Below, in pieces: positions 61,533 through 64,000 of a DNA stretch of 64,000 nt (position 1 is the stretch's first letter; each line of letters starts with the position of its first letter). The notes under the pieces are model-generated. The model was given only the letters and a program-made list of their open reading frames with translations. It made no database searches and had not been told where the DNA came from. The DNA comes from Paenarthrobacter sp. DKR-5 (lineage in GTDB: Bacteria; Actinomycetota; Actinomycetes; Actinomycetales; Micrococcaceae), in NCBI RefSeq assembly GCF_018531425.1, contig NZ_JAHBOI010000007.1:123429-187428 (forward strand), written 5' to 3'. The translations under genes were made by a program, and so were the position numbers.

Positions 61533-63179
61533 TTAGCCGCCAAGGGAGAGCTGTACGATGCGGACGATTACGAGAATCATCGCGATGAGCAGGTAGGTGC
61601 GCAGCACGGACAGTCCGGCCCTGCGGGCGGTGGAGAGCTTCGGTGCTTCCAGCAGCGTCAGCGGGGGCATCCGCCAGTGCGTACGGCCGGAACGGTCCAC
61701 GGCCTCTGTCCTTGCACGCGGACGGACCTTAAGCGTGATCAGGTATCCGGCCGCCCCGAGGACGCAGCCGCCGGCTCCGCTGAGCAGGATGGTGATGATG
61801 GCCGCCCCGGTGAGGCCCGGGAAGAGGACCCCTGCGGTGAGCACGATGGAAAGAATGACCAGGACGGCGATCACGAGGGCGGTGAAAATGTTCATTGCTT
61901 TGCCGTTCACCCACGGGCCCAGGACTTGCCGGTCATTGCACAAAAGCAGCAGGAACACTGTCGCGGAGGGCAGCAGGACACCGGCCAGGACCTGCACTCC
62001 AACGGTGAGCAGACCCAGAGGGCTGCCCGGGATGAGGACAATGACGGCGGAGATGAGCAGGATCCCGGCGAACACGGCGTAGAAACCCTTGGCGTCGGAG
62101 ACTTTGCGGTGCAGAGAGTGCTTCAGGCCCAGCACGTCACCCAATGCATAGGAGGTGGACAAGCCGACCGCCGCCGCTCCGATGATCGATGCGTCGATCA
62201 GGGCGATAGCGAACAGCACGCCGGCGGCCTTGCCGACGTATTTGCCCAACCCGACAGCAACACCTTCGGCGTCAGTGAAGTTGCTGAATTCGGGGCGTCC
62301 TGCGAAGGTGGCGGCGGTGAAGGCGATGATGGCGCCTGCACCGACGATGACGATGATGATGCCGATCCACAGGTCGGCTTTTTCGTAGTTGATGTAGCGG
62401 GGAGTGATGCGCTTGTCGATCAGGTAGGACTGTTGGAAGAACAACTGCCAGGGCGCGATGGTGGTGCCGACGATGCCGATGATGAGCAGTGTCACGTCGG
62501 AGAGGGAGGCTCCTGCCGGTATGCCGGGGATTACGAAATCGTGCGTGATCTGGCCGAGGGGAGGGTGGGCCATGACGATGATGGGGATCAGCAGCAGCGA
62601 GCCTGCGACCAAGGTCAGGCAGACTTGTTCGAAGCGTTTGAACGAGCCGGTGGAGGCTGCGGCGATGATGACCACGGCCGCGACAGGCACACCGGCGATC
62701 TTGGGGATTCCGAGGTAGTCCAGGCCCAGGCTGATGCCGATGAATTCGGTGACGATGGTCAGGGCGTTGAGGATGAACAGGTCGATGACGCTGAATGCTC
62801 CCCAGAATTTTCCGAACCGTTCAAGGATCAGCCGCGCGTGACCGACCCCGGAGACGATGCCGAGGCGCAGTACCATTTCCTGGTTCACGTAAATCACCGG
62901 GACCAGCAGCAGCAGAGTCCACAGCAGCGCGGTCCCGTAGTTCTGTCCGGCCTGTGTGTAGGTTCCGAATGCGCCGGCGTCGTTGTCTCCGACCATCACG
63001 ATCAGGCCGGGGCCGATGACTGCCAGCAGGGTCTTGATCCGTGCTTTCCACCCGCTGCGCGGGGATTCGTCGTTGAGGCGGATGGTGCCGAACGCTCCGT
63101 GGATGTCGCCCACGTGGGCCGAATCGAGGGCGGCCGCGCCCGGCGGAGCAGTGGTGCTGTTGTCAAGGTGCTTGCTCAT
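61533..63179 (-). CDS. Nramp-like metal transporter under M-box riboswitch control (probable Mg2+ transporter)
   Basis: 548 residues, about eleven helices plus a C-terminal extension. TM1 reads GPGLIVMVGDNDAGAF instead of DPGN, and TM6 reads GTTIAPWQLFFQQSYLID instead of the MPH motif whose Met helps select transition metals. The gene lies behind an M-box Mg2+ riboswitch and a leader peptide and is co-oriented with an MgtE-like cytoplasmic protein. Taken together the best call is an Nramp-related Mg2+ transporter, not MntH. Ion choice is inferred from motif loss and riboswitch, not shown. Confidence 0.92.
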   Translation of the reverse strand: MSKHLDNSTTAPPGAAALDSAHVGDIHGAFGTIRLNDESPRSGWKARIKTLLAVIGPGLIVMVGDNDAGAFGTYTQAGQNYGTALLWTLLLLVPVIYVNQEMVLRLGIVSGVGHARLILERFGKFWGAFSVIDLFILNALTIVTEFIGISLGLDYLGIPKIAGVPVAAVVIIAAASTGSFKRFEQVCLTLVAGSLLLIPIIVMAHPPLGQITHDFVIPGIPAGASLSDVTLLIIGIVGTTIAPWQLFFQQSYLIDKRITPRYINYEKADLWIGIIIVIVGAGAIIAFTAATFAGRPEFSNFTDAEGVAVGLGKYVGKAAGVLFAIALIDASIIGAAAVGLSTSYALGDVLGLKHSLHRKVSDAKGFYAVFAGILLISAVIVLIPGSPLGLLTVGVQVLAGVLLPSATVFLLLLCNDRQVLGPWVNGKAMNIFTALVIAVLVILSIVLTAGVLFPGLTGAAIITILLSGAGGCVLGAAGYLITLKVRPRARTEAVDRSGRTHWRMPPLTLLEAPKLSTARRAGLSVLRTYLLIAMILVIVRIVQLSLGG

Positions 63180-63275
63180 TATTACCGGCTTTCTGCCCGG
63201 GTTTCGGGCACGCGGAAGTCGCGGAACGAGGCCGCCCGGAGGTAACCGGAGGCGGCGGGATAGGGAAGGAGGGAC

Positions 63276-63341
63276 TTACGCGTCCCGGGCAGATTCCTGC
63301 GCGGACGCCGACTGGAGGCAACCATTATCACCGTCGGTCAT
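63276..63341 (-). CDS. 21-residue leader peptide upstream of the Nramp-like gene
   Basis: ATG 63341 to TAA 63276, preceded by GCAGGAGGTGAGG with about 7 bases to the ATG, a much better ribosome site than is usual by chance. The peptide is MTDGDNGCLQSASAQESARD-A, with no stretch of rare or proline codons. It sits between the M-box and the transporter start, where leader peptides couple translation to gene control. Confidence 0.6.
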   Translation of the reverse strand: MTDGDNGCLQSASAQESARDA

Positions 63342-63420
63342 GACGGGTCCTCACCTCCTGCAGCCGAACGACATGCCGCCAAGGGAGCGCAGGACAAGAA
63401 AGCCTGCGGGCACCCCTCCT

Positions 63421-63580
63421 CGTAAGACCTTTGGCACTCCACGGCGTGAACCCGGGAAACCCGGGAGCCAATCGGGGTATCCCCTTAGTCCGGGGAAACC
63501 TGTCCTGACCCGGGGCGTCTCTCGACGGGAGGGGTCGCTGGCATGTATCCGTGAAGGAGCCTCAGCTAACGAACGGCACC
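63421..63580 (-). ncRNA. M-box (ykoK) magnesium riboswitch
   Basis: On the minus strand the conserved opening CGTTAGCTGAGGCTCC (63572 downward), the internal GAGAGACGCC..GGGTCA block, and the closing GAGTGCCAAAGGTCTTACGA (down to 63421) appear in order with about 150 bases between the ends, as in the M-box aptamer. M-box RNAs sense Mg2+ and switch off Mg2+ transporters when Mg2+ is high. Here it lies upstream of a leader peptide and an Nramp-like gene. A CGCAGG/CCTGCG hairpin follows; no U-run was seen, so control may be translational or Rho-based. Confidence 0.88.
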
Positions 63581-63873
63581 TTGCACAAAGACTATAACCC
63601 CGCGCAGAAGACCCTGGAAAACCAGGCGAGCCGGTCTTTACGCTTCCTTGACGTACACGCTAACCGTCACCGTTCCCAGCGCCTCCACCCCGATCATTGG
63701 CAAGAATCCGGACACACTCCGTTCGCCCGGAATGCGCAAGTGAGCAGTCGGCAGGTTGAGGTGCGGCATCCAGTCCGGGCAGCAGGCGCGCCCGGGACGC
63801 CGACGCAGGATGCTGAGGTCCGGACAGGAGCAGGACGAGCCGCCGATCCCGAACGGGTCACCCTTTGGGCAGT

Positions 63874-64000
63874 TCCTGTGCCGCCTTGTTGGTTCGTGCG
63901 GGGCTGCCCGGCGGTGAGGTGAGCCTTCTTTAGGTAACGCTTTCCTTGCTGGCGCGCGTGGCGCCGGTGATGGTTGTTTGGGTGTATGGAATCCGAGACT
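63874..64000 (+). repeat. 127-base exact direct repeat, copy 2 (continues past the window)
   Basis: Identical to 54506-54632, 9368 bases away, same orientation. Covers the upstream region and first codons of a second VIT gene. Confidence 0.97.
63986..64000 (+). CDS. Start of a second VIT1/CCC1 gene (partial)
   Basis: ATG 63986 begins MESET, identical to the gene at 54618, and runs off the window. Whether the rest of the gene is also identical cannot be seen here. Confidence 0.8.

Noticed and set aside
61677..63245. A 522-codon plus-strand frame opposite the Nramp-like gene
   Set aside because: Asp/Gly/Gln-rich antisense shadow; the minus strand holds a clear transporter with riboswitch.
1..64000. 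CRISPR arrays, tRNA or rRNA genes
   Set aside because: No regularly spaced repeats with unique spacers and no tRNA or rRNA sequence were recognised by eye; a covariance scan was not possible.

Overview
The window is high-GC DNA of an actinobacterium. Protein types (DUF3566, DUF6153, DUF1345, DUF3105, SARP-type regulator, CsbD, VIT, Arthrobacter-like IS3/IS481/IS256 elements) suggest a Micrococcaceae member such as Arthrobacter or Pseudarthrobacter; this is inference from gene content. No rRNA, tRNA, CRISPR array, replication gene or conjugation gene was seen. The density of insertion sequences, resolvases, decayed genes and duplications points to accessory DNA (plasmid or genomic island).

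Layout. 1-6.9 kb: sulfur and copper handling. A rhodanese-fused metallo-beta-lactamase protein is divergent from an ArsR-rhodanese regulator with a perfect palindromic operator. Then come a SHOCT protein, a cupredoxin, a DUF318-type permease whose conserved Cys codon is replaced by an in-frame TGA, a multicopper oxidase, a DUF305 lipoprotein and a DUF6153 protein. 7.4-12.8 kb: a dying MFS gene, a complete IS3-family element, a four-repeat membrane protein, a DedA protein between a dead and an intact DUF3566 gene. 13.0-16.9 kb: an ABC-2 exporter operon with a lipoprotein. 17.0-21.2 kb: a two-component system in convergent orientation, and a PAP2 phosphatase followed by a second DedA protein. 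21.4-24.8 kb: a CorA gene and a dead glycosyltransferase between two 94-bp direct repeats, one next to a serine resolvase.

24.9-29.6 kb: a c-di-GMP module, made of a PilZ-containing cellulose-synthase-like glycosyltransferase followed by a GGDEF-EAL protein with an N-terminal LRAT-like domain that lacks the catalytic Cys. 29.6-36.5 kb: an IS30 remnant, an IS481 element inserted in a palindrome, a LysR regulator divergent from a TDT-family transporter, a frameshifted DUF3105 gene, an IS256 element with a nonsense codon, and a DUF1345 protein. 36.7-38.0 kb: a SARP-type regulator behind an 11-G tract, and IS21-end-like repeats.

38.3-51.9 kb: a polymorphic toxin island. It has a serine resolvase, then two 30-bp resolvase-like core sites (39.1 and 51.6 kb) that bracket a 2119-residue RHS toxin with a NucA/NucB-type nuclease tip, its SUKH immunity gene, a displaced RHS tail with its own probable immunity gene, and a large secreted LamG partner. 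The right site abuts a CPBP protease gene that has lost its 5' part.

52.0-64.0 kb: metal homeostasis and oxidative stress. Two Nramp-like transporters lack the DPGN and MPH motifs. One sits behind an M-box (ykoK) Mg2+ riboswitch and a 21-codon leader peptide, and is followed by an MgtE-like cytoplasmic protein without a membrane domain. Two VIT proteins, a catalase and several small proteins lie between. This region is internally duplicated: 54.1-54.5 recurs at 58.7-59.1, and 54.51-54.63 recurs exactly at the window end, where a second copy of the VIT gene begins.
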